Shown piece after piece: positions 1 through 7,540 of a stretch of 25,467 bases of DNA. Both the position numbers and the translations under genes were made by a program. The notes beneath the pieces are model-generated. The model was not told the DNA's origin. It did no database searches and was given only the letters and a program-made list of their open reading frames with translations. Source of the stretch: an uncultured Anaerolineaceae bacterium (GTDB taxonomy: Bacteria > Chloroflexota > Anaerolineae > Promineifilales > Promineifilaceae); contig CALBTC010000438.1 in assembly GCA_937967805.1 (NCBI GenBank), positions 1-25,467 on the forward strand. Direction: 5' to 3'. How positions within the stretch are numbered: position 1 is the stretch's first letter; every line of letters begins with the position of its first letter.

Positions 1-1
1 A

Positions 2-319
2 TTCAGCGGGCAAGATTCATTTACCTACACCGTCAGCGATGGCGAAAGCAGCGACGCGGCGGCCATCACCATCACGGTCACGGCCGAAAATGACGCGCCC
101 ATCATCACAGAAGGCGCGGCTATCAGCCTGACGATCAGCGAAGACAGCAACCCGACCCCGTTCGGCCTTACGCTCAACGCCACAGATGCAGAAAGCAGCC
201 CGCTGGCCTGGTCGATTAGCAGCCAGCCGGCGCACGGCAGCGCCCAGGCCGGCGCATCGCTGGCCGACAGCAGCCCAATCAGCTACACGCCAAACGAAAA
301 TTATTTTGGCAGCGACTAG
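2..319 (+). pseudogene. Cadherin-like repeat surface protein, upstream fragment ending at an in-frame TAG
   Basis: The window opens inside a reading frame that continues from outside. The translated stretch has the hallmarks of bacterial cadherin-like/tandem-95 repeats: SFTYTVSDGESSD, then ENDAPIIT at a repeat boundary, then ISYTPNENYFGSD. At 317-319 the frame hits TAG in the middle of the highly stereotyped FGSDxF motif, where these repeats usually have Ser. The same frame then continues uninterrupted to 1630. A single substitution (for example TCG to TAG) or a sequencing error would explain it. Such proteins are secreted or cell-surface adhesion modules. The N-terminus is outside the window, so total length and signal peptide cannot be judged. 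Confidence 0.75.
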
Positions 320-325
320 TTCCAG

Positions 326-1630
326 GTGCAGGTGACAAATGGTGCACTTACCGACACGCTCACCGTCAACGTCACGATTGAAGCGGTAAATGATGCACCC
401 GTGGCGGCGTCAGATTCCGTCGTGGTGCTACTTCAGCCGTCTGGTACGCTTAAGCTGTTGGCGGCCAACACTTTTAACGTGCTGGACAACGACACGGATG
501 TGGAAAATGAACCGTTGTCCGTACAGCAGGTTGGTGTCCCAGACCAGGGCGGCAGTGTCACAATTGAGGCATACGGCCGTCTCCAAACCTGCACCCCGCA
601 CCCCAACCTATCCCAAGCAGAGCTGGTCACCTACACCGTCTTCGATGGCGATTTGAGCGATACTGCCACCCTCATCTTTAGCCTCGCCGAAGGCGCAAAC
701 GGCGGCATTGCCGGTGACAGCTTCACCGTGCCTGACCTCGGCGACGATGGCACGTTCAGCGTCAACACCCAAATTCCCGGTAACGTGACCAACCATGAAA
801 ACCTTGCCCTCATCTTTAACCTGACCGGCATTTCTGCGGTTGCTGATGTAAACCTGCCTGCTCCGGCAGCGCCATCAGGCTATGCGCCGGCGGGGCTCTC
901 TTTCAATCTGGTTCCTATCATTGACGGCCTCCCTGCCAGCGATGATTATCGGTTTGATGAGCCTGTTACCTTTGTGATTGCGTACCCGGAAGCGGCCGTT
1001 GCCGGCATTGGACCCAGCGAAAACAGTCTGGACCTGTATTATCAAAACGGCAGCGGTTGGGAAAATGATGGCGTGCAAATCGTGTCCCGCGACAGCGAAA
1101 CCCATACCCTGACGGTCACAGTAGACCGGGGCGGCACGTTTAGCCTGTTCCACATTGGGCTTAAGTTTCTGCCGCTGATCACCAACAACTACTTCACCGC
1201 ACCAGACCTGGTCGTAGAATCGCTCACGGTTTTGGATGTTGGCGCTGCGGCAACCCCCGGCGACGTGCAGATTGTGATTAAAAACGTGGGCAATACGGCC
1301 GTTACCGAGGAATTTTGGGTAGACCTGTACATTAATCCGCACACGGTGCCGACGGCCGTCAATCAGACGTGGAACCTCGTTGGCACTCAGGGTGCAGCCT
1401 GGGGCGTGCTGGCCGATGCGCTGCCGCTCAATCCAGGCGAATCGCTTACCCTGAGGTTAAGCAGTCCCTACTATGACGACGCCAACAGCCAAATCAACTG
1501 GCCCCTGGCTGTAGGTGCCCAACTGTACGTCCAGGTCGATTCCAGCAATCCAGGCCATCATGAAGGAGCCATTCGCGAGACGCACGAAATTAACGGTGAT
1601 CCGTACAACAACGTGTACGGGCCAAATTAG
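326..1630 (+). CDS. Downstream part of the interrupted cadherin-like surface protein, with C-terminal CARDB-like domain
   Basis: This is the in-frame continuation after the TAG at 317-319; the GTG at 326 is only the first possible start, and there is no Shine-Dalgarno sequence in front of it. From the N-terminal side it holds the rest of one cadherin-like repeat (VTNGALTDTLTV, then AVNDAPVAASDS) and a second repeat (VLDNDTDVENEPLSV, TYTVFDGDLSDTATL). A middle beta-rich region contains GLSFNLVPI and FSLFHIG, and resembles the linker of secreted Chloroflexota proteins. The C-terminal ~130 residues start at PDLVVESLTVLD and contain IVIKNVGNTAV, typical of a CARDB adhesion module. The frame ends in TAG at 1628-1630, so TAG is a genuine stop codon in this genome. 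The intact parent protein was probably large and extracellular. Confidence 0.75.
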   Translation: MQVTNGALTDTLTVNVTIEAVNDAPVAASDSVVVLLQPSGTLKLLAANTFNVLDNDTDVENEPLSVQQVGVPDQGGSVTIEAYGRLQTCTPHPNLSQAELVTYTVFDGDLSDTATLIFSLAEGANGGIAGDSFTVPDLGDDGTFSVNTQIPGNVTNHENLALIFNLTGISAVADVNLPAPAAPSGYAPAGLSFNLVPIIDGLPASDDYRFDEPVTFVIAYPEAAVAGIGPSENSLDLYYQNGSGWENDGVQIVSRDSETHTLTVTVDRGGTFSLFHIGLKFLPLITNNYFTAPDLVVESLTVLDVGAAATPGDVQIVIKNVGNTAVTEEFWVDLYINPHTVPTAVNQTWNLVGTQGAAWGVLADALPLNPGESLTLRLSSPYYDDANSQINWPLAVGAQLYVQVDSSNPGHHEGAIRETHEINGDPYNNVYGPN

Positions 1631-1638
1631 GAAAAATC

Positions 1639-2154
1639 ATGAAACTAAAACTTGTTCCCTTTCTGATGATTTTGTTGACGGCCGTATGCGCTGCCCAACT
1701 TTTTCTACTAAGTACGCCCAGTCCGGTAACTGCCCTGCCGCCACGCCCGACGGCAACGGCCGTACCGACCCCCGCCCTACAAGTTCCTGGCGCTCAGATT
1801 GTGTTGCAATTTGAAGGCGATATAAACAACAATGTTTGGACGATTGTGCAATGGCAAGATGCACAAAGCGACTGGCATGATGTTACCGGTTGGCAAGGCA
1901 CACTTGATACCAACAATACAAAAACGTGGTGGGTTGGAGAGGAAGAGTTGGGCACGGGTCCCTTTTGTTGGTTAGTTGTGGACGAAAATGAAGTCGTTGG
2001 AACAAGCGATCCGTTTAATTTGCCCGCTTTACCTTTTGAAACATTAACCATTCTAGTAAACGGCCGCTGCTGTGGCCAGTCTCTGCGCATGTATGCGCAA
2101 CCAAGCCACCCGGCGGCACGGTCTGGAGAGCAGCCCTTCGGGACTAAGATATGA
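1639..2154 (+). CDS. Small secreted protein of unknown function
   Basis: 171 residues. The first ~30 (positive MKLK, then a long hydrophobic stretch LVPFLMILLTAVCAAQLFLL) form a Sec signal peptide or single membrane anchor. A Pro/Thr-rich linker (PPRPTATAVPTPA) follows, then a beta-rich, Trp-rich domain (VWTIVQWQDAQSDWHDVTGW, TWWVGEEELGTGPFCWLVV). The start is supported by AGGA overlapping the upstream stop codon, so the gene is coupled to the preceding surface-protein gene. The last ~30 residues (after ETLTILV) are Cys/Arg/Pro-rich and unlike the rest, which could mean a frameshifted or truncated C-terminus. I do not recognise the family. Confidence 0.7.
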   Translation: MKLKLVPFLMILLTAVCAAQLFLLSTPSPVTALPPRPTATAVPTPALQVPGAQIVLQFEGDINNNVWTIVQWQDAQSDWHDVTGWQGTLDTNNTKTWWVGEEELGTGPFCWLVVDENEVVGTSDPFNLPALPFETLTILVNGRCCGQSLRMYAQPSHPAARSGEQPFGTKI

Positions 2155-2234
2155 TGTTCATCGGCCAGGAAAAACCTCGCCATTGCAAATTTATGAATTG
2201 ACTTTCTCCCAGCAGCAGGTAGACTGGTTCTGCC

Positions 2235-3020
2235 ATGGAGAACGTGCCTTTTAACGATTGGATCACCTGTCGCGCACCACAACCCGATGCTGCGGTGCGC
2301 CTGTTCTGCTTTCCTTACGCCGGCGGCGGCGCGTCCGTTTACCGTGACTGGCCCAGGCTGCTGGCTGACAATGTTGAAGTGTGTGCCATTCAGCTGCCCG
2401 GCCGGGAAAACCGGCTGAAAGAGCCGTTGATCCGGCAACTCCCCGCGTTAATAGAAAAGCTGGTGGTGGAGATACGGCCGTTTCTTACACGTCCATTTGC
2501 CTTTTTCGGGCACAGCATGGGGGCCTTGCTCAACTACGAGTTAACCCACGCCTTGATGGCCGCCGGCGCGCCTGGCCCAGCGCATCTTTTTCTCTCCGCC
2601 TACCGGGCGCCACACCTGCCGCCCCAGCGCCAGCCAATCCACCGGCTGCCGGACAAGCAGTTCATCGCCGAACTGCGCCACCTCAACGGAACCCCGACAG
2701 AAGTCCTGGCCAACCAAGAACTGCTGGCGCTCGTGTTGCCGATTGTGCGCAACGATTTTGCCATGCTGGAAACATTTATTCCTCAGACCCATGAGGTACT
2801 AGAGACGCCCATTTCGGCGTTTGCCGGTCTGAAAGACCCAGACATTTCTCAAGCAGACGTGCAGGCGTGGCAGCAGCACACAACGGCCGAATTTAAGCTG
2901 CGAATGCTGCCGGGCGACCATTTCTACCTGCATACCTACCAGACGCTGCTTTGCCGCGCCGTCGAGCGGGATTTGCTAAACATCATGGCTCAGCCACGTC
3001 AAACGCAACCGCATGACTAA
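2235..3020 (+). CDS. Type II (editing) thioesterase, alpha/beta hydrolase of the GrsT/RifR family
   Basis: 261 residues, the normal length for type II thioesterases. These cytoplasmic enzymes remove stalled or wrong acyl groups from carrier proteins of non-ribosomal peptide or polyketide synthases. The sequence shows the family opening LFCFPYAGGGASVYRDW (residues 23-39), the QLPGREN motif (53-59), the nucleophile elbow GHSMG with Ser94, Asp201 in GLKDPD, and His229 in GDHFYL. All three catalytic positions are present. The ATG at 2235 has no clear Shine-Dalgarno sequence. No carrier protein or synthetase lies in the window, so it is an orphan here. Hydrolysis of acyl-ACP or acyl-CoA in lipid metabolism is an alternative role. 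Confidence 0.93.
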   Translation: MENVPFNDWITCRAPQPDAAVRLFCFPYAGGGASVYRDWPRLLADNVEVCAIQLPGRENRLKEPLIRQLPALIEKLVVEIRPFLTRPFAFFGHSMGALLNYELTHALMAAGAPGPAHLFLSAYRAPHLPPQRQPIHRLPDKQFIAELRHLNGTPTEVLANQELLALVLPIVRNDFAMLETFIPQTHEVLETPISAFAGLKDPDISQADVQAWQQHTTAEFKLRMLPGDHFYLHTYQTLLCRAVERDLLNIMAQPRQTQPHD

Positions 3021-3061
3021 CCATCGTCACGTCTCCCACCAGGAAAGGCGTCGTGGCGGGG

Positions 3062-3379
3062 TTACTCAGCATCCCCTAGGAACTGCACCATCCACTCATC
3101 CAGCACCTCATTGCGTGTGGATAAAATGGCCTCGTCGGTGTCTGCATTCAAGCCGTACTGCACCCGATTGGGACGTGGATTTTCCGGCGTGGCCGCCGAA
3201 GTGACGCTCCCGGCAATTATAAAACCGACAAACACCAGCGCCGATGCCAGCGCCACCGTCAACATTTTCGCGTCGTCAGACGGCATCAAGACCAGTAGCG
3301 CCAGCAGGGCAAAGGCCAACGGCAGGGTGAGCTGCAACATGTCAAAAAAGACCGCGTTGCTTGCCGTCGTTTTTTGCAC
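3062..3379 (-). pseudogene. Remnant of an M28-type membrane peptidase (C-terminal region)
   Basis: This 105-residue open frame begins abruptly and has no ribosome-binding site. It carries two hydrophobic segments (LTLPLAFALLALLVLM and MLTVALASALVFVGFIIAG) followed by PENPRPNRVQYGLNADTDEAIL and DEWMVQFL. From memory, the pattern P-RPN-x5-LDADT followed by DEWT-QFL is typical of the region after the transmembrane block in large bacterial M28 peptidases. The whole zinc peptidase domain is missing upstream, and the frame stops just after QFL where the family continues. It is best read as decayed coding sequence. A small functional membrane protein is possible but unlikely. Confidence 0.5.
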
Positions 3380-3462
3380 CTGAAGAAGCTGGCGAGTATT
3401 TGGTCATCTGTACGGAAGCCGGGCATTATCCCAGTATGCAGGGACGCCTGGTGGTGCAGTAA
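3370..3462 (+). pseudogene. Remnant of a cupredoxin (C-terminal copper-loop and last strand)
   Basis: Reading + from about 3370 gives FFAPEEAG, then GEYLVICTEAGHYPSMQG, then RLVVQ and TAA at 3460-3462. This is the last part of a blue-copper domain: the Cys, His and Met ligands lie in the pattern C-x4-H-x3-M followed by the closing beta strand G-x-LVV. The frame is closed by a stop at 3202-3204, contains no good start, and lacks the rest of the fold including the first His ligand. It is therefore a fragment. It abuts the antisense peptidase remnant at about 3360-3375, so two unrelated gene ends have been joined. Confidence 0.55.
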
Positions 3463-3483
3463 ATTGAACAAATAGGGTCGTGG

Positions 3484-6400
3484 CTATGTTCGGCGACGCC
3501 GGTACCATAGGACAACCCCAATCAACAATAATACAATTAGAATGAAAATCAGGTAGAAGAATATAGAGCTACGGCCGTTTCTCTCCGGCTCGGGTGTTGG
3601 TGTGGGGGGTGGCGGCATTGTTGTAGACGTGTTTTCCGTAACGGCTGGGGTTGGGGGTGTCTCAGGCGTTTCGCTGACAACATGGTCGGGATCGCCGCTC
3701 AAGACAAAGCCGGCCCAGTAAAAGGGGCTGGGATAGGTGGCTTGCAAGTCGCGCTGGGCCATTTGCAAAGCTTCTGCCTTGCCCATGCCAGACTGCCAAT
3801 GGCCATAGAACAACACCATTAGTTCTTCTGTGGCCGCATCGTTCACATTCCACAAGCTGGAAATAACGGTGGGCGTTCCGGCGGCAAAAAAAGCGCGCGT
3901 CAATCCCACGATTTCATCACCGGCAGAGATAACCTGGTTGGCCAGGTTGGCCTCGGCAACGTTGGTCTGGCAGGCGCTAAGGACAACCATCTCTGTTGTC
4001 TTCAAGTCCAGGTCATACAGTTCATGGACCTCCAAACGGCCGTCCTCCCTTCCCAAGCTGCCGCCTGTGTCACCGGCTCCCGGCGACAGGTGAATGGCGC
4101 TGTAGAGTGGGTTAGCCACATTGTAACTGCCGTGGGCGGCCAAATGAATAATGCCGGCGCCCTGGACGTCTGACCAAAAGCGTATTTCTGGCGCATTTGC
4201 ACCGGTATAGGCAGGCACACCAAATAGATCGGCAACGGCCGTTGCTTCTGCAGCGGCATGAGGCAGGGGCAGCAGGCGACTATCTTCGACGGTTGGGTTG
4301 CCCACAATGAAGGCTGGGTGAACTGCGGTTGTCCGGTTGGCGGCATTCTCTTGAATAACGCCCAGACTGCTGGCCGAAGGCAAAACAAAAAGCGTGTGCT
4401 GTTGCCCAAAGTAGGTTTCACCGTCCGTTAGCGCAGCAAACGGTACGTAGTGGAGCAGCTGATGCGGGATAAGGCCGACCAAAGTTGTATTCAGGTGCGG
4501 GGCCAGGGGAGCCACCAACCAGGCATGGAGATTACGCAGCAGTAACGGATGGGGGTTTTGGGTATTCTGACTCAACCAATCAGACAGCGCAACGGCCGTC
4601 CCATCTGATAATTCTATGACAACTGCTTTTTGCAGATTTTCTCTCGTCGCGTCAGGTAATTCTACAACTGTAAATTCATCTCGCGCTATCACAAAGGCCA
4701 GCGACTTTTCATCCGACACATAATATTCAACCAGCGTTGTTTGGTCATCAAGATTGCTTTGAACTTCTGACAGAGAGGCCACTTCCGGGCGAAGCCAGGC
4801 GGCCGCGTCTGGCGTGCTTACCTTCAGTTCCACCAGCAAATTTTTGTGAGCAGCTTCCAACTGCGCCAGTTCCTCTTTCACGGCTGCGATCTCTGCGTCT
4901 GTTTCCCCTTTCTCTTCCGCCTCCCCTGTCACAGAATTGTGCAGGGCTGTTAGCTGCTGGCGGCGCGCGGCAATTTGCGCCTGGAGATCACTTTCTTGCG
5001 CCAGAAGGTCAGCGTCAGCCTGGGCACGAAAATCGACCGACCCGTTGCTGATTTGATCTAAAAAGGCCCGCGCCCGCGCTTGTTCGGCATGGTAGAACGC
5101 CTCTTCATCGCGGCCTAGATCGACGGCCAGCAGCACGGCCAGGGTATACGCGTCAGCCAATTGGCCCAAAAAGCTGGCTTTTAGTTCGGCAACGGTGATG
5201 ATGCCCTGCAATTGTTCCAAGGCGCCGATGGCTTGTTGGCTATGCTCATAGGCCAGCGGTTGTTCTCCTTCAGCGTAGTAAGCGGTTGCCAGGAGCACCT
5301 GCCCAGCTACGGTCAGCGCCGGATCATCTAGATTATTGGCCAACGCCACAACTTGCTGGCCATACGTTTTGGCTATGCCCGTATCCTCTAGGCCCAAATA
5401 ACCCACTCCCAACAGCAGCCGCACACGGGCTTCATCGGCACGACGGCCGCTTTGCTGGATCAGGGCCAACGCTTCCTCTGCCTGGGAAACGGCCGTTGTA
5501 AAATCACCCTGTGCCGTCGCCAGCGCGGCTAAGTTAGCCAGCGCTGCACCGGCTGCTGCGGGATTATCCAAAGCGTGCCAGATGGTCAGCGTCTGTTCCA
5601 GACAGGTTTGCGCTTCAGGCAAATCGCCAGCCTGTAAAGCCACGAGTCCCAGGTTGTTGCGTATGTTGGCGGCACTCTCCAACTGGCCGATCCTATCAAA
5701 CTTTTCCAATGCTGTCCCCAAATATTTTTGGGCGTTGTCCAGATCGCCCAACGCCCGATAGGCCGCGCCAATATCGGCTTCTATCAGAGCAATCGCCGGC
5801 TCTTCTGCATTTTCCTGTTCCTGGTAGACGGGCAATATCTCTAAATAGATGGCCAATCCTTGCTGGTACCGGCCTTGTTGGATGTGTACGTTGGCAATGT
5901 TAACCTGAGTTGATGCAATAATGCGGGAAGCCGCTGCTTCATTGGCAATGGCCAGAACTTCGTCATACGTTTGCAGCGCTGAGGCAAATTGGCCCAGGTG
6001 CGTCTGAACCGTGGCGATATTGTTCAACGTTTCTAATTCTTTTTGGGGATGGGGCAGTTGGCGGCGTAATACCAAAGCCTGGTTCAGCAGCTCAAGCGCC
6101 TGATCATACCGGACCAATGAAATATAAACGAGGGCGATGTTGTTCAGCAAATCCCCTTCCGTTTCAGGATCGGGTGAAAGGCGCTTCTGTATTGTTTGAG
6201 CTTCTTCAAACACCGCCAGCGCCTGGTTGTAATTTCCGGCTTCGCGCAAAACCCAGCCTAATCCGGTTAAAGAAGCCACTTCCTGGGCCGGTTGGCCGAT
6301 GGCGCGCCACAGATCGACAGCGGTATTGTAATGGGCAACTGCTGCCTGGTAACGGCCCGTGAGCGTAGCAATGTTGCCCAGGTTGTGGTGAACGCCCGCC

Positions 6401-7515
6401 TGATTGTAAAGATTGTATTCATCAGGCGTTGTTTCATAGAAGGCCAATACCGCTTCATAAAGCATCTGCGCCTGCTGCAAATCACCGGCGGCGGCGTACG
6501 CGCCGGCCAAATCCTGTTTGGCGTGAGCAGCAGCGATTGTTTCACCCGCGGCCTCATACTGTGCCTGCGCCTCAGATAGGGCTTCGCCGGCCTCTGCCCA
6601 CCGCCCTTGCTCGAACAAATCAACGCCCTCTAGATAAAGTTGGGTTGTGGGTGTTCCTAATGGAAGATTCTCGGCAATCCATAACGCTTCGAACAACGTT
6701 GTCAAGGAATTAAAAAATGTGAAGGGATCAGCCGGGTTGAATTGGCAGCGGAACATTATCATAAGAACACGCAGCTCACCGGAGCCAAATTCTGCTTCCT
6801 GGAAAAGGGCACGAGCTTCTTGCAGCAAAGGCTGCGCTTCCTGACAATTCCCTGCTTCATACAAGTCACGGCCTTGTCCGTACAACATTTCGGCTTCAGT
6901 CAACAGCGCTTGATCGTACTCTAGCTCTTCTTGAATCAGCGTTTCATACGCCTCAACTGAAACTGTGAACGCCTTTTCGTAGTAGTCGAGAGATTTTCCC
7001 AAATTTTCCGGGTTGGAAAGGGTGGTCAGTAGCGCATCAGACCCTAGCATCGCAGCCAGAACCGCCTCAATGTCAAGTGTCCCTTCCACCAATGACTCAA
7101 GATCAAGGCCGGCCAACGGCGAATAAGATGTGGCGAGACGAATATTTGCATCTGATTCGCCCTCCCAATTATCGATTTGTCGAAAGATGTCTGCGGCGGC
7201 TAACCACTTCTCTCGCGCTGCTTCTATTTCTCCGGCAACATTTAGCCGGTCACCTTCACCCAGCAGGAAGGTGGCTTGGCGCAGCAGTTCTAACTGTGGA
7301 TCGGTGGCGGGAATGGTTAGCAACGGCTCGGTTTGGCTGGCGGGCTGGGTGGTAATGTTTGTTAAGTCGGGCAACGGCCGTTGCCGGCAATAGCTTATGG
7401 TGGCTTCCTGATTAGACGGCGTGGACGGCGCTTCTGCCCAAATGGTTGGTGCTGTTAAGACATAGAGAACCAGGACAATTATAAACGGCCGTCGTAACCT
7501 TAAATGTGTAATCAT
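3484..7515 (-). CDS. TPR-CHAT caspase-like protease, secreted with C-terminal membrane anchor (CHAT 1)
   Basis: 1343 residues and last gene of the operon. Residues ~1-28 form a signal peptide or N-terminal anchor (FIIVLVLYVLTAPTIWAEA). Residues ~60-800 are many TPR units, for example YNLYNQAGVHHNLGNIATL and ATLTGRYQAAVAHYNTAVDL. A conserved ARARAFLDQISNG motif and a coiled-coil stretch (~835-890) lead into a CHAT domain (~905-1255). The catalytic dyad is present: His1128 in HLAAHG and Cys1182 in LSACQTN. A Pro/Thr-rich linker precedes a C-terminal transmembrane helix (~1316-1338) ending in RRRR, which fixes the CHAT domain outside the membrane if the N-terminal signal is used. CHAT domains are caspase-clan Cys proteases. 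The start ATG lies 25 nt after the upstream CHAT gene; the Shine-Dalgarno sequence is weak. Confidence 0.93.
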   Translation of the reverse strand: MITHLRLRRPFIIVLVLYVLTAPTIWAEAPSTPSNQEATISYCRQRPLPDLTNITTQPASQTEPLLTIPATDPQLELLRQATFLLGEGDRLNVAGEIEAAREKWLAAADIFRQIDNWEGESDANIRLATSYSPLAGLDLESLVEGTLDIEAVLAAMLGSDALLTTLSNPENLGKSLDYYEKAFTVSVEAYETLIQEELEYDQALLTEAEMLYGQGRDLYEAGNCQEAQPLLQEARALFQEAEFGSGELRVLMIMFRCQFNPADPFTFFNSLTTLFEALWIAENLPLGTPTTQLYLEGVDLFEQGRWAEAGEALSEAQAQYEAAGETIAAAHAKQDLAGAYAAAGDLQQAQMLYEAVLAFYETTPDEYNLYNQAGVHHNLGNIATLTGRYQAAVAHYNTAVDLWRAIGQPAQEVASLTGLGWVLREAGNYNQALAVFEEAQTIQKRLSPDPETEGDLLNNIALVYISLVRYDQALELLNQALVLRRQLPHPQKELETLNNIATVQTHLGQFASALQTYDEVLAIANEAAASRIIASTQVNIANVHIQQGRYQQGLAIYLEILPVYQEQENAEEPAIALIEADIGAAYRALGDLDNAQKYLGTALEKFDRIGQLESAANIRNNLGLVALQAGDLPEAQTCLEQTLTIWHALDNPAAAGAALANLAALATAQGDFTTAVSQAEEALALIQQSGRRADEARVRLLLGVGYLGLEDTGIAKTYGQQVVALANNLDDPALTVAGQVLLATAYYAEGEQPLAYEHSQQAIGALEQLQGIITVAELKASFLGQLADAYTLAVLLAVDLGRDEEAFYHAEQARARAFLDQISNGSVDFRAQADADLLAQESDLQAQIAARRQQLTALHNSVTGEAEEKGETDAEIAAVKEELAQLEAAHKNLLVELKVSTPDAAAWLRPEVASLSEVQSNLDDQTTLVEYYVSDEKSLAFVIARDEFTVVELPDATRENLQKAVVIELSDGTAVALSDWLSQNTQNPHPLLLRNLHAWLVAPLAPHLNTTLVGLIPHQLLHYVPFAALTDGETYFGQQHTLFVLPSASSLGVIQENAANRTTAVHPAFIVGNPTVEDSRLLPLPHAAAEATAVADLFGVPAYTGANAPEIRFWSDVQGAGIIHLAAHGSYNVANPLYSAIHLSPGAGDTGGSLGREDGRLEVHELYDLDLKTTEMVVLSACQTNVAEANLANQVISAGDEIVGLTRAFFAAGTPTVISSLWNVNDAATEELMVLFYGHWQSGMGKAEALQMAQRDLQATYPSPFYWAGFVLSGDPDHVVSETPETPPTPAVTENTSTTMPPPPTPTPEPERNGRSSIFFYLIFILIVLLLIGVVLWYRRRRT

Positions 7516-7540
7516 TATACGAGTACGCCCTTTCGGATCA

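Noticed and set aside
317..319. Amber (TAG) recoding to explain the open frame across the stop
   Set aside because: TAG is used as the real terminator of the same frame at 1628-1630 and of the TCAD9-like gene, and no recoding signal is seen.
2072..2254. 60-codon + strand open frame between the small secreted protein and the thioesterase
   Set aside because: It overlaps both neighbours, has no Shine-Dalgarno sequence and has no recognisable domain. A frameshifted tail of the upstream gene is possible but not demonstrable.
3111..3383. 90-codon + strand open frame across the debris region
   Set aside because: It is the complement of the M28 fragment, and its composition fits a shadow frame; the cupredoxin match lies in a different frame.
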